Shown here: piece by piece, positions 18,301-25,563 of the stretch
Layout of the letters: the number at the start of each line of letters is the position of its first letter
How positions within the stretch are numbered: the stretch's first letter is position 1
DNA from: an uncultured Eubacteriales bacterium
GTDB taxonomy: Bacteria > Bacillota > Clostridia > Oscillospirales > Oscillospiraceae
NCBI GenBank assembly: GCA_902465435.1
Contig: CABQNH010000022.1
Coordinates: 1-29,046 of the forward strand
Direction of reading: 5' to 3'
DNA: 29,046 nucleotides
The notes under the pieces: model-generated
Databases searched by the model: none
Told to the model about the DNA's origin: nothing
The model's input: only the letters and a program-made list of their open reading frames with translations
Translations under genes and position numbers: made by a program

Positions 18301-18908
18301 AGGGGCGCGGGCTGGACGAGGAGACGGCGGCAGAAACGCAGGCCAGGACGCCGACGCTGCATTTCCGCAAGCCTTCGTTTGTGGAGGAGCAGCGCGGCCT
18401 TACTGCGGCGGAGCGCGGCACGGCGACGCATCTTGCCATGCAGTTTCTGCGCTACGAGCGCTGCACACAGGAGGCGGAGATCGGGCAGGAGCTTGACCGG
18501 CTCGTGCGCGATGAGTTCCTGACGGCACAGCAGCGCGAGGCGGTTTCCGCACGGAAGCTTTGGCAGCTGTTCCGCTCGGAGCTGGGACAGCGCATCCGCA
18601 GCGCGCCGCAGCTGGTGCGGGAATTTAAATTCTCTGTTCTTGTGGAAGCGGACGCATATTTCCCCAACGCAGCCGGTGAGCGGATCCTCCTGCAGGGCGT
18701 GACGGACTGCTGCATTTTGGAGGAGAATGGAATTACCGTCATCGACTTTAAGACCGACCGGGTCGCGCCCGGAGGGGAATATGCGCGCGCCGAACGCTAT
18801 AAGGGACAGCTCGATGCCTATGCTCTGGCGCTCTCACGAATTTTTGAGAAAAATGTGAAGCAAAAGATTTTGTACTTTTTTGCAACAGATTCGGCGGTAT
18901 ACCTATAA
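15360..18908 (+). CDS. addA: AddA: UvrD-type helicase/nuclease subunit of AddAB
   Basis: 1182 residues from ATG 15360, 12 nt after AGGAGG inside the end of addB; a longer in-frame reading back to 14736 is only an overlap with addB. Superfamily 1A motifs are in order: Q motif TPAQEAVV, Walker A AAAGSGKT (Lys31), IITYTNLAAAELRTKI, Walker B MVDEYQDTNAVQ (Asp398), FLVGDVKQSIYRFR, LSENFRSCPEI, TIMSIHKSKGLEFPVV and VLYVAMTRARERL. The C-terminal PD-(D/E)xK nuclease carries VIDFKTDRV (Asp1129, Lys1131) and a QLDAYALAL helix. Helicase and nuclease both look intact, so AddA can supply the ATPase that AddB seems to lack. No clear terminator follows; the next gene has its own promoter. Confidence 0.97.
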   Translation: MAEVIRTPAQEAVVRHHGGALLVSAAAGSGKTKVLVDRLMERVCNPVNPRNIDDFLIITYTNLAAAELRTKIAAEVGKRLSADPTNRHLQRQLSRIYLAQISTVHAFCGELLRSYAFRLELPADFRIAEEQETLPLRERCLQRVLDSAYEELAHDERLRALVDTLGAGRSDAALSEIVMQMYLKVQCHLYPEQWMQESEGKLPVSDCADAADTPWGAFLLRELSAFCLRSAAQLKQLGDLCAQEEKLRKAYAPTLWENAEQLRTFGTLRGWDALYAAKPRSLGRLGSVRDCTDPALQERVKAVRQSVKKELERQCRILYAPSTEILAELAQSAQAISGLYALVRAFSKAYQAEKHRRHLLDFNDLEHETIRLLLDRCTLQPTAAAREIAQRYAEIMVDEYQDTNAVQDAIFRAVSKEGENRFLVGDVKQSIYRFRLADPSIFLNKYKTYVQTEEEAPGTPRKILLSENFRSCPEILHAVNDVFTMVMSEEVGELQYGETEALSPGIPRERAAQPPVELHCIESDYDAEEEERAGKDEIEAEFVAQRIAQMVRQETLSDGRPICAGDIVILLRSVRSHAADYQRALAAHGIAVSCDDGENLLCTSEVETLLGLLQTIDNPHQDIPLLSALTGPLFGFSNDALGKIRLASRETDLFDALCLAGEQDEACARFLQMLRRLQTAAGRMTVRQLLDEIDRETNFFAIYGAMPDAARRVRNLHAFLSLVDSTERSGQKSLGQLLDALQCLRTQGVKGSGETRQNAVTIMSIHKSKGLEFPVVILAGLSRSFNRDDLKKPVLVHPQMGVGANTLDPVTRVRYPTIAKTAIARRIDRENLSEELRVLYVAMTRARERLVMTYCSKYLRRELRDIAQELTVPASPILAGSARCAGHWILQAALSRTEAGALFAAAEKPACSYVHEEPWRIELHSGRAVMQAALGEGSEKAPEEEAKACRVPPDLERLLSFQYAGKAACTLPTKLTATQLKGRGLDEETAAETQARTPTLHFRKPSFVEEQRGLTAAERGTATHLAMQFLRYERCTQEAEIGQELDRLVRDEFLTAQQREAVSARKLWQLFRSELGQRIRSAPQLVREFKFSVLVEADAYFPNAAGERILLQGVTDCCILEENGITVIDFKTDRVAPGGEYARAERYKGQLDAYALALSRIFEKNVKQKILYFFATDSAVYL

Positions 18909-18964
18909 TTTGACGTGAATTTTTGTGCAATAAAGCAAAAAACTTGGACGGGAGCCGTTTCCTG

Positions 18965-18993
18965 TTGACATTTTTATGGAAAAAAAGTATAGT
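18965..18993 (+). promoter_or_regulatory. Strong predicted promoter of the guanine deaminase gene
   Basis: Perfect -35 TTGACA (18965-18970), 17-nt A-rich spacer, -10 TATAGT (18988-18993). Only 35 nt separate the -10 box from the start codon, leaving no room for a purine riboswitch. Confidence 0.75.
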
Positions 18994-19028
18994 TAATCTG
19001 CGATTTCAGCGTTAGGAGGCATCAATCC

Positions 19029-20300
19029 ATGTCTGGATTTATCATAAAGGGCGATATTTGCAGCAGCAGTGACCAGAATACCATCCATGTCTGGCCGAAC
19101 GGATATCTTGTGTGCGAGGACGGTCTGTCCCGCGGCGTTTTTACGGAGATACCGGGGCGGTATCAGGGACTGCAGCTTCTGGACTTTACCGGAAAGCTGG
19201 TCATTCCCGGCATGACGGATCTTCATGTGCACGCACCGCAGTTTTCCTTCCGCGGTCTGGGCATGGATATGGAGCTTTTGGACTGGCTGAACACCTATAC
19301 GTTTCCGGAGGAGGCAAAATATCGGGATCTGACTTATGCTGCACGCGCCTACCATGCCTTTGCGGCGCACCTGCACCGCAGCACGACGACGCGTGCCTGC
19401 GTGTTCGCGACGATCCATGTTCCCGCAACGGAGCTTTTGATGCAGGAGCTGGATGAAACCGGGATCTGCAGCTACGTCGGCAAGGTGAATATGAACCGGA
19501 ACAGCCCAGACTATCTTTGCGAAGCGTCTGTGGAGCAGGCGCTTGCGGATACGGAGCTGTGGATTTGCCGGACGCGCGAGCGTTTTTTACATACGAAACC
19601 GATCCTGACGCCGCGGTTTATTCCGTCCTGCTCGGATGGGCTGCTGCATGGACTGCATACGCTGCAGGAAAAATACCACCTGCCCGTGCAGAGCCATCTT
19701 TCCGAGAACTTCGGCGAGATTGCATGGGTCAAGGAGCTGTGTCCCAATTCAAAGTTCTATGGCGACGCCTACGATCAGTTTGGGCTTTTTGGCGGCGACA
19801 ATCCCTGCATTATGGCACACTGCGTGCATTCCGGCCACGAAGAGACGGAGCTGATGCGGAAAAACGGCGTCTTTATTGCCCATTCGCCGGAGTCGAACAT
19901 GAATCTTGCGTCCGGCGTCGCGCCGGTGCGCCGCTTCCTGGAGGAGGGGCTGCATGTCGGACTGGCGACGGATGTCGCCGGCGGCAGCAGCGAGAGTATG
20001 CTGCGCGCGATCATGCATGCAATTCAGGCCTCCAAGCTGCGCTGGCGCCTGTTTGATGAGACGACCCGGCCGCTGAGCTTTGAGCAGGCGTTCTACCTTG
20101 CAACGGCAGGCGGCGGTGCGTTCTTCGGAAGCGTCGGCAAATTTGAGGACGGTTATGCGATGGACGCTGTAGTATTGGACGATTCCACACTCGATCACCC
20201 GCAGGAGCTGTGTGTGCGGGATCGTTTGGAGCGCAGCATCTATCTTGCCGATGATCGGCATATCTGCGCGAAGTTCGTAGAGGGACGGCGCGTGCTGTAA
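19029..20300 (+). CDS. guaD: Guanine deaminase (amidohydrolase superfamily)
   Basis: 423 residues; ATG 19029 follows TTAGGAGG. It hydrolyses guanine to xanthine and ammonia in purine salvage or catabolism, in the cytoplasm. Metal and substrate ligands are visible: His66 and His68 in DLHVHAPQ, His223/Glu226 in QSHLSEN, His264 in MAHCVH, the conserved HSPESNMNLASG segment (285-296), and Asp315 in LATDVAGGSS. The segment FRGLGMDMELLDWLNTYTFP after HxH is typical of guanine deaminases and separates them from hydroxyatrazine-type relatives. No other purine gene is adjacent. A weak hairpin follows the stop codon. Confidence 0.93.
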   Translation: MSGFIIKGDICSSSDQNTIHVWPNGYLVCEDGLSRGVFTEIPGRYQGLQLLDFTGKLVIPGMTDLHVHAPQFSFRGLGMDMELLDWLNTYTFPEEAKYRDLTYAARAYHAFAAHLHRSTTTRACVFATIHVPATELLMQELDETGICSYVGKVNMNRNSPDYLCEASVEQALADTELWICRTRERFLHTKPILTPRFIPSCSDGLLHGLHTLQEKYHLPVQSHLSENFGEIAWVKELCPNSKFYGDAYDQFGLFGGDNPCIMAHCVHSGHEETELMRKNGVFIAHSPESNMNLASGVAPVRRFLEEGLHVGLATDVAGGSSESMLRAIMHAIQASKLRWRLFDETTRPLSFEQAFYLATAGGGAFFGSVGKFEDGYAMDAVVLDDSTLDHPQELCVRDRLERSIYLADDRHICAKFVEGRRVL

Positions 20301-20301
20301 G

Positions 20302-20338
20302 GCAGCACCATGCTGACTGCGGGAGCTGCTGCTGTTTT
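20302..20338 (+). terminator. Weak candidate terminator after guaD
   Basis: GCAGCA (20302-20307) and TGCTGC (20327-20332) can pair over a 19-nt loop and are followed by TGTTTTTG. The stem is short, so read-through into the next cassette is likely; no separate promoter for the cassette is evident. Confidence 0.35.
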
Positions 20339-20382
20339 TGCGGAAGTAGCAAACATGATTGGAACAGAGAGGGACATTGTCT

Positions 20383-21093
20383 GTGAATACTTACCGAATT
20401 GCAGATTTGCTTGTGAATATGGAGACGTATGGGAGAACGCTTGCGCAGAGCGAGCCATACCGCGTCGCATTTTCGCCGACGCCGGACATTACCATAAAAA
20501 GCAACGCAGCGGCACTGAAGGAGCAAAATCCGCACCTTACGGATGATGCTTGTGAATATCTGTCGACGGGTGCGGCGTTTTTCCGGGAGTTCCCGCACTT
20601 TAACGGGATGATGCTGCACGCTTCCTGTGTGGTAGTCGACGAAAAAGCGTATTTGTTTTCCGCGTCCTGCGGAACGGGAAAATCCACGCATACGGCGCTC
20701 TGGCTGAAGCTTTTCGGCGATCGGGCGTATATTTTGAACGACGACAAGCCGGCCATTCGTATTTTTGAGGACGGTATTTATGTATACGGCGCGCCATGGT
20801 GCGGAAAAACGACGCAGAATGTCAACACTCGCGTGGAGCTGGGCGGCATTTGCGTTCTGAACCGCGGCGTAGAAAATCGAATTGAGCCGATTGATGACAA
20901 CAAGGCGATTTATGCGCTGATGGATCAAACGGTGCGCAGTAACGATCCTGCGCTCATGGCGCAGATTTTGAACGTTGTCGGCCGGGTCGTTGAAAGCGGG
21001 CGTGTTTATTCGCTGCATTGCAATATGGATATTTCAGCTGCGAAGCTGTCTTATGAATTCATGAGTGGAAAGAGGTTTAACGATGAAGGTTAA
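20383..21093 (+). CDS. HPr-kinase-like (HprK C-terminal fold) ATP-dependent Ser kinase homologue
   Basis: 236 residues from GTG 20383, chosen because GAGAGGG lies 9 nt upstream; TTG 20359 and TTG 20377 are in-frame alternatives. It carries the P-loop SASCGTGKST (93-102), the DDKP acidic motif (120-123, matching the HprK metal/ATP segment) and YGAPWCGKT (135-143). These are the hallmarks of stand-alone HprK-like kinases. It lacks the regulatory N-terminal domain of true HprK, and no HPr is nearby, so HPr is an unlikely substrate. Known relatives in lasso-peptide clusters phosphorylate the precursor peptide. The next gene (PqqD-like) starts inside its 3' end, so they are coupled. The actual substrate is unknown. 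Confidence 0.85.
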   Translation: MNTYRIADLLVNMETYGRTLAQSEPYRVAFSPTPDITIKSNAAALKEQNPHLTDDACEYLSTGAAFFREFPHFNGMMLHASCVVVDEKAYLFSASCGTGKSTHTALWLKLFGDRAYILNDDKPAIRIFEDGIYVYGAPWCGKTTQNVNTRVELGGICVLNRGVENRIEPIDDNKAIYALMDQTVRSNDPALMAQILNVVGRVVESGRVYSLHCNMDISAAKLSYEFMSGKRFNDEG

Positions 21094-21346
21094 AAATGGG
21101 TTTATTTTGAGAAATGTGGCAGGCAGCAACATTGTTGTGCCGACCGGTAAGGCCTGCATGGACTTTAACGGCATGATCACCATGAACGATACCGCGGCAT
21201 TTATCTGGAACTGCCTGCAGCAGGATACGACAGAGGATGCGATCCTCTCCGAAATCTTAAAGGAATATCAGGTGGAGGAAAATGTTGCGCGTCAATGCAT
21301 TGCGGACGTAATCACGAAGCTGCAAGAGGCGGGGTGCCTTGAGTAA
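21083..21346 (+). CDS. PqqD-family peptide-binding protein (RiPP recognition element)
   Basis: 87 residues; ATG 21083 follows AAAGAGG by 8 nt and overlaps the kinase gene by 11 nt. The fold pattern matches PqqD: an N-terminal beta-strand pair (FILRNVAGSNIVVPTGKACMDFNGMITMNDTAAFIWNCL) followed by helices (TEDAILSEILKEYQVEENVARQCIADVITKLQEAGCLE). PqqD-type domains bind leader peptides of ribosomal natural products and normally hand them to a modifying enzyme. None other than the flanking kinase and peptidase is present here. It overlaps the downstream peptidase gene by 8 nt. Confidence 0.88.
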   Translation: MKVKNGFILRNVAGSNIVVPTGKACMDFNGMITMNDTAAFIWNCLQQDTTEDAILSEILKEYQVEENVARQCIADVITKLQEAGCLE

Positions 21347-21863
21347 GGCCATTCGTCTGGAGGACATGTATCCGGTCATTCAGGAGGTGCTGGAGCAGGG
21401 AGGAGAGTTCTCTCTGACGGCTACCGGTACCAGCATGTGGCCGACCATTCTTGGCGGGCGCGACCAGATCACAATGATCAAGGCGCCGACGCCGCTCAAA
21501 CAATATGATCTTCCGCTCTACCGCAGACCGAGCGGCCAGTTCGTGCTGCACCGTATTCTGCGCGTGGAAGAGGACGGAAGCTACACCTGCTGCGGCGACC
21601 ACCAGTGGACGCTGGAGCGGGGTCTGCGGCAGGAGAATATGATCGGTCTTGTGACGGAGTTTGAACGCAAGGGAAAGCATCACAGCGTGGAGGAACGCGG
21701 CTATCGCTTTTGGGTGCGCTTTTGGGCATGGATGCTGCCTTTGCGGCATTTCCTTTTTTCCATACATACGCTCTACCGCAGCTGCGGGAGCTTTTTCCTG
21801 CGCAAGGTGCTGCGGATCCCTCGCCGCAGAGGGGCGAAATCGAGCGGCAGCACAGAATCCTGA
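21339..21863 (+). CDS. S24/S26-type peptidase (signal-peptidase-like, Ser-His)
   Basis: 174 residues from TTG 21339, preceded by GAGGCGGGG; ATG 21366 is an alternative but its ribosome site is too close. The motifs are GTSMWPTI with nucleophile Ser32, VLHRILRV with His71, and YTCCGDHQ, matching the boxes of S26B (SipW/Sec11-like) peptidases that use a Ser-His pair and not Ser-Lys. There is no N-terminal TM anchor; instead a hydrophobic aromatic C-terminal stretch (WVRFWAWMLPLRHFLFSIH) may contact the membrane, followed by a basic tail. It ends the three-gene cassette just before a strong terminator. A role in trimming the peptide handled by the upstream PqqD/kinase pair is inferred. Confidence 0.82.
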   Translation: MSKAIRLEDMYPVIQEVLEQGGEFSLTATGTSMWPTILGGRDQITMIKAPTPLKQYDLPLYRRPSGQFVLHRILRVEEDGSYTCCGDHQWTLERGLRQENMIGLVTEFERKGKHHSVEERGYRFWVRFWAWMLPLRHFLFSIHTLYRSCGSFFLRKVLRIPRRRGAKSSGSTES

Positions 21864-21865
21864 AT

Positions 21866-21919
21866 GAAATCCCGGTGAGGAAGCATGGCGGCTTCTCACC
21901 GGGATTTCCCTTTTCTTTT
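21866..21919 (+). terminator. Strong intrinsic terminator of the HprK-like/PqqD/S26 cassette
   Basis: The arms 21866-21884 and 21891-21908 form an 18-bp GC-rich stem (AAATCCCGGTGAG/CTCACCGGGATTT plus GAAGC/GCTTC, one G bulge), followed by CCTTTTCTTTT. Confidence 0.9.
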
Positions 21920-21965
21920 ACGAACATTTTACAAAGAGCGCCCTTTGTATTTAACATGCAATCGT

Positions 21966-21971
21966 TATACT
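21966..21971 (+). promoter_or_regulatory. Predicted -10 box of the Na/Pi transporter promoter
   Basis: TATACT with a weak -35 (TTTGTA or TTGTAT, 15-16 nt upstream, near 21944-21950). It places the start near 21978, at the very base of the large leader hairpin. A weak -35 would fit activator dependence. Confidence 0.5.
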
Positions 21972-21979
21972 ATCACTGC

Positions 21980-22061
21980 AGCGTCAGCTGACAAGGGCAG
22001 ACACGCAGCAGACGTCGTTTTGCCCTGTGAAAAACCGTGTGTGCCCTTGTCAACTGACGCT
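21980..22061 (+). promoter_or_regulatory. Long hairpin leader upstream of the Na/Pi transporter
   Basis: The arms 21980-22005 and 22036-22061 pair almost completely (AGCGTCAG, TGACAAGGGCA and ACACG with their complements), with only two mismatched positions. The loop contains a second TGCCC (22021-22025) that could compete with 22042-22046 for GGGCA at 21995-21999, giving two exclusive folds. It ends 28 nt before the ATG. No riboswitch class was recognised. Confidence 0.65.
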
Positions 22062-22089
22062 AATAAAAGAGAAAACGGGTACTAAAACG

Positions 22090-23856
22090 ATGAATGAAGT
22101 GATTTTGAACCTGATCCAACTGTTAGGCGGGCTTGCCTTCTTCCTTTATGGCATGCATGTCATGTCCTCCGGGCTGGAGCGTATGGCGGGCGGAAAGCTT
22201 GAGCGCGGACTGAAGCGCATGACCTCGAATCTCGGGATGAGCCTGCTCCTCGGCGCGGGGATCACGATCGCCATCCAGTCCTCGTCGGCCATGACGGTCA
22301 TGCTGGTCGGCCTTGTCAACTCCGGAATCATGCAGATTACGCAGACCGTCGGCATTATTATGGGCTCAAATATTGGCACGACGTTTACCGCGTGGCTGAC
22401 CTCGATGGTCGGAATTGAGACGGATAATATTTGGATGGCGCTGCTGAAGCCGGAGAATTTCTCGCTGATTTTTGCACTGATCGGCATTGTGCTGATTATG
22501 CTTTCCAAAAAGCAAAAGCGGCGTGATATGGGCGCCATTTTCGTCGGCTTTGCCGTCCTGATGTACGGCATGAAGCTGATGAGCGGCGCGGTGTCGCCGC
22601 TGGCGGAAACGGAGGGCTTCCGGAGCCTTCTGACCATGTTCCGGAATCCGCTGCTGGGCGTGCTGGTCGGCGCGGTCTTTACCGGAATCATTCAAAGCTC
22701 CGCTGCGTCCGTCGCGGCGCTGCAAACCATTGCCGCAACCGGCGGCATGACGTATTCCATGGCGATCCCCATTATCATGGGACAAAATATCGGCACCTGT
22801 GTAACGGCGCTGATCTCCTCCATTGGCGTCAACCGCAATGCGAAGAAGGTCGCGGTGATCCATATGTCCTTTAACCTGATTGGAACGGCGATTTTCCTGC
22901 TGCTCTACTTTGGCCTTGGCGCAATTGTGGATATGCCGCTGGCGGATCAGCAAATCAACGGCTTCGGCATTGCCGTCGTCCATACGGTTTTTAACGTGGC
23001 GACGACGTTGCTTTTGCTTCCATTCCATCAGCAGCTCGTGCGGATCGCCAATTTTGTACTGAAGGATACGCAGGACGAGGCGGAGAGGGACGGCTCGCTG
23101 CTGGATCCGCGCCTGCTGGCAACGCCGTCTGTTGCCATTTCCGCCTGCGATGCGCTAGCCGTGAAAATGGCGCAGACGGCAAGACAGTCCCTGCTGCTGT
23201 CACTGGGCGAGCTGAAAAAGTTTGATGCCAAAACGGCGGATACAATCCTGCATATGGAGCAGGAGGTAGATTCCTATGAGGACACGCTCGGAACCTATCT
23301 GGTGCAGCTCTCTGCAAAGAAGCTGTCTTCGGAGGAGACGAGGCGCGTTTCGAAGATGCTGCATGCCATCGGTGATTTTGAGCGCATGGGGGATCACGCA
23401 GTCAATATTCTGAGCAGTGCCAGAGAATTAGAGGAGAAGCAGCTTGTATTTTCCGACAGCGCAAAGCGTGAGCTGCAGACGCTGATCGCAGCGCTGAAGC
23501 AGATTCTTGAATTGGCGCTGCAGGCGTATACCACTGACGATCTGGCGGCGGCCAAGCAGGTGGAGCCGCTGGAGCAGGTGATCGATCGTCTGGTTGCCAC
23601 GGTCAAGAATCGTCATATAGCGCGCCTGCAGGCAGGCGAGTGCTCGGTCGAGCTGGGCTTTATTCTGGCAGATCTGCTTGGAAATATCGAGCGTGTTTCC
23701 GATCACTGCTCCAATATTGCGGTGGCCGTGATCTCGCTGCGGCACAATACCTTTGATACGCACGAGTACTTAAACGCTGTAAAATATGAGGATGCGGACT
23801 TTCAGAAGCGCTATGCGCAATATCTTGACCAATACCGTCTGCCTGTAAAACCTTGA
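22090..23856 (+). CDS. Na/Pi cotransporter family protein with C-terminal PhoU-like domain
   Basis: 588 residues from ATG 22090; the in-frame start at 22027 would lie inside the leader hairpin. The membrane part (~1-330) shows the duplicated NptA/PNaS signature: GITIAIQSSSAMTVMLVGLV with QSSSA (63-67), and later FTGIIQSSAASVAALQ followed by MGQNIGTCVTALISS, the second copy of MGSNIGTTFTAWL. The C-terminal ~230 residues are a helical PhoU-like domain (VDSYEDTLGTYLVQL..., IGDFERMGDHAVNI, RVSDHCSNIAVAV) with the E-x-D/RVSDH metal-type motifs. It probably imports phosphate with sodium, or exports anions, at the cytoplasmic membrane. The ribosome site is poor (AACGGGTAC). Confidence 0.94.
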   Translation: MNEVILNLIQLLGGLAFFLYGMHVMSSGLERMAGGKLERGLKRMTSNLGMSLLLGAGITIAIQSSSAMTVMLVGLVNSGIMQITQTVGIIMGSNIGTTFTAWLTSMVGIETDNIWMALLKPENFSLIFALIGIVLIMLSKKQKRRDMGAIFVGFAVLMYGMKLMSGAVSPLAETEGFRSLLTMFRNPLLGVLVGAVFTGIIQSSAASVAALQTIAATGGMTYSMAIPIIMGQNIGTCVTALISSIGVNRNAKKVAVIHMSFNLIGTAIFLLLYFGLGAIVDMPLADQQINGFGIAVVHTVFNVATTLLLLPFHQQLVRIANFVLKDTQDEAERDGSLLDPRLLATPSVAISACDALAVKMAQTARQSLLLSLGELKKFDAKTADTILHMEQEVDSYEDTLGTYLVQLSAKKLSSEETRRVSKMLHAIGDFERMGDHAVNILSSARELEEKQLVFSDSAKRELQTLIAALKQILELALQAYTTDDLAAAKQVEPLEQVIDRLVATVKNRHIARLQAGECSVELGFILADLLGNIERVSDHCSNIAVAVISLRHNTFDTHEYLNAVKYEDADFQKRYAQYLDQYRLPVKP

Positions 23857-24170
23857 GAATATCGTGTGGAAGAAAACGGGACGGGATCCTAAGCGGGTCT
23901 GGGGCTGCTCCTGGGCAGGGCACGAAGCGGCGCGGCGCTTTGAATTTTGGTAAAAGAAACGAAGAGCTGCTGCTAAATGCAGAAAATGCTTCGATATAAG
24001 AAATAAAAACGGGAGAAATCGCATGAAATCTGCGATTTCTCCCGTTGAACTATTTAGGAAGCCGACAATTTAACCAACGGACGCCGCTATCCGGCACGGA
24101 GGGTTGCATACAGGGTTCCTCCGAAAAGACAAAGAGATGTGCTCCACTCGCCGCTGCACCGTTCGGCGGC
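23857..24170. other. Convergent intergenic region (Na/Pi transporter versus O-acetylation operon)
   Basis: 314 bp between two convergent stop codons. It holds one strong palindrome (24008-24046). The remaining sequence shows no gene, tRNA or recognised motif. Confidence 0.7.
24008..24046 (-). terminator. Terminator of the MBOAT-DHHW operon
   Basis: A perfect 16-bp stem (24008-24023 with 24031-24046, AACGGGAGAAATCGCA and complement) around a 7-nt loop. On the minus strand it is followed by TTTATTTCTT. The plus-strand side lacks a T-run, so it mainly serves the minus-strand operon. Confidence 0.85.
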
Positions 24171-25550
24171 TTATTTCCCAACCAGGGCATTGAGAGAATC
24201 TGCAAAGCTGGCGCTGTTGAATTTATACGGATAGTTCATGACCAGCAGATCATTGACGCCCATTTCCTTGGCAAAGGAAATGAGGTCAAGGGACGGGTTC
24301 CCTGCGCTGTTGAAATAACGCGGGTCGACAACGACGATCTTGCTGTAGTGGCTTGTCAGGAAGGGAAGAAAGGCGTTGCCGTAGGATTCCTTGATCACCA
24401 TGCATACGCCGCCAGTGGCCTTGGTATCAATGATGGAGATGGGATGATCGCCGCCAAGGAAGCAGAGATACTTATTGGAGACGGAGCTGCCGACGCCGCT
24501 GATAACGCCGAGGTTCTGCCCGGGATTTGCCAGTGTGGCGTCTTCATAATACGTCAGGTGCGACTCGACGATCGGCTTATAATACGTTACGGTGTCCGGA
24601 TTGCTTTCCATCTGCTTGCTCTGCGGCTGGTTCAGAATCTGCCGGTAGAAGGAGCCAAGGAAGCCGGAATAGGAGCCGGTTTCAAAGGAGGAAAGCGGAA
24701 CGGCCTCAAAGCCCCGCGCTTGGCAGAAGGCCGTGTAGGCGTAATACGCGCCGAGCGCCGTCCAATGATGATCTGTGCGGAAATAGAGGTATTCGTCCGT
24801 GTGCTTGCGAATCTCCGCATAGGCGTCGATCGTGGTAATTTGACGATCCAGCTTGCTGTACAGGTAGTCAATCATGTCCTTTTGACTATGCGAGCCGGTG
24901 TGCCATTCCTTCGGTGTATAGAATTCGCTGGACATGGGGATGCCCATACAGTACGTCTTGACGCCCGGCAGCGCTGCGGCAAGATTGCCGACGGCGGCGG
25001 CATAGGCGTCGATGCCGTCAAAGTTAACGGTCGGCACGTCCCAGGCGGTATCGCCGTAAAGAATCAGAGAGCCGGTCGAATTGACCTCGTTGCTGTCCGG
25101 CGTGTCGATTTCCGGATCGGTAGCCGCAGGCGACGTCGGCTCGGTTACCTCGTCGGACGGGGAAGGCTCCTGCGAATCGGCGGGTTCCGTCGCTGCCGGC
25201 GTGGGCTTGGCGTCGGGGTTTGTTACGTTGTTCAGGTTTTCTCCCTTGCCGTTTTCGTTGCCGTTGCTTTTTATAATGTTGTATTTGCTGCTGCCGCTAT
25301 AGAATTCGTTTAAGGAGCGGTTGACCAGCATCAGCTTGTCCCGGTTCGGGAACTGGTCGGAATAGTAGGACTCCAAGTCGGAAATAAAGGAGCCGTCCAG
25401 CAGCGCCGAAACGGAGAATTTGGGCTTTTGCTTCAGCATACGGTTTTCGGTGTCGGATTTTAGCCTGTCTTTATCTAAAAGAGAGTAGACGCCGACAAGC
25501 AGCATGAGAACAAGCACCGTGAGACATAGAAACGAATAGATTTTTTTCAC
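24171..25550 (-). CDS. DHHW family protein (AlgJ/AlgX-like polysaccharide O-acetyltransferase partner)
   Basis: 459 residues from GTG 25550, which follows AAGGAGC by 8 nt; the upstream ATG at 25601 falls inside the preceding gene. An N-terminal TM anchor (~5-24) is followed by an extracytoplasmic region with a low-complexity Thr/Pro/Glu/Ser linker (~100-158) and an SGNH-like catalytic part. The hallmark DHHW is at 260-263 (FRTDHHWTALGAYYAY), and KESYGNAF (387-394, Ser389) is the probable nucleophile block. In AlgI/J/X systems the MBOAT protein moves acetyl groups across the membrane and the DHHW protein transfers them to a polymer. The gene lies 13 nt after the MBOAT gene. The acceptor glycan is unknown. 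Confidence 0.9.
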   Translation of the reverse strand: MKKIYSFLCLTVLVLMLLVGVYSLLDKDRLKSDTENRMLKQKPKFSVSALLDGSFISDLESYYSDQFPNRDKLMLVNRSLNEFYSGSSKYNIIKSNGNENGKGENLNNVTNPDAKPTPAATEPADSQEPSPSDEVTEPTSPAATDPEIDTPDSNEVNSTGSLILYGDTAWDVPTVNFDGIDAYAAAVGNLAAALPGVKTYCMGIPMSSEFYTPKEWHTGSHSQKDMIDYLYSKLDRQITTIDAYAEIRKHTDEYLYFRTDHHWTALGAYYAYTAFCQARGFEAVPLSSFETGSYSGFLGSFYRQILNQPQSKQMESNPDTVTYYKPIVESHLTYYEDATLANPGQNLGVISGVGSSVSNKYLCFLGGDHPISIIDTKATGGVCMVIKESYGNAFLPFLTSHYSKIVVVDPRYFNSAGNPSLDLISFAKEMGVNDLLVMNYPYKFNSASFADSLNALVGK

Positions 25551-25563
25551 GAGGCTGCTCCTT

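Noticed and set aside
18994..19028. Purine riboswitch before guanine deaminase
   Set aside because: Only 35 nt separate the -10 box from the start codon, which is too short for the aptamer, and no conserved aptamer bases are seen.
20310..20546. Small frame (MLTAGAAAVFAEVANMIG...) before the HprK-like gene as a possible precursor peptide
   Set aside because: Most of it overlaps the kinase gene out of frame, its start lacks a good ribosome site, and it lacks a leader/core pattern. It should still be considered if a conserved peptide is sought.
24045..25313. 422-codon plus-strand frame opposite the DHHW gene
   Set aside because: It starts inside a terminator palindrome, is antisense to a recognised family member, and has no motif.
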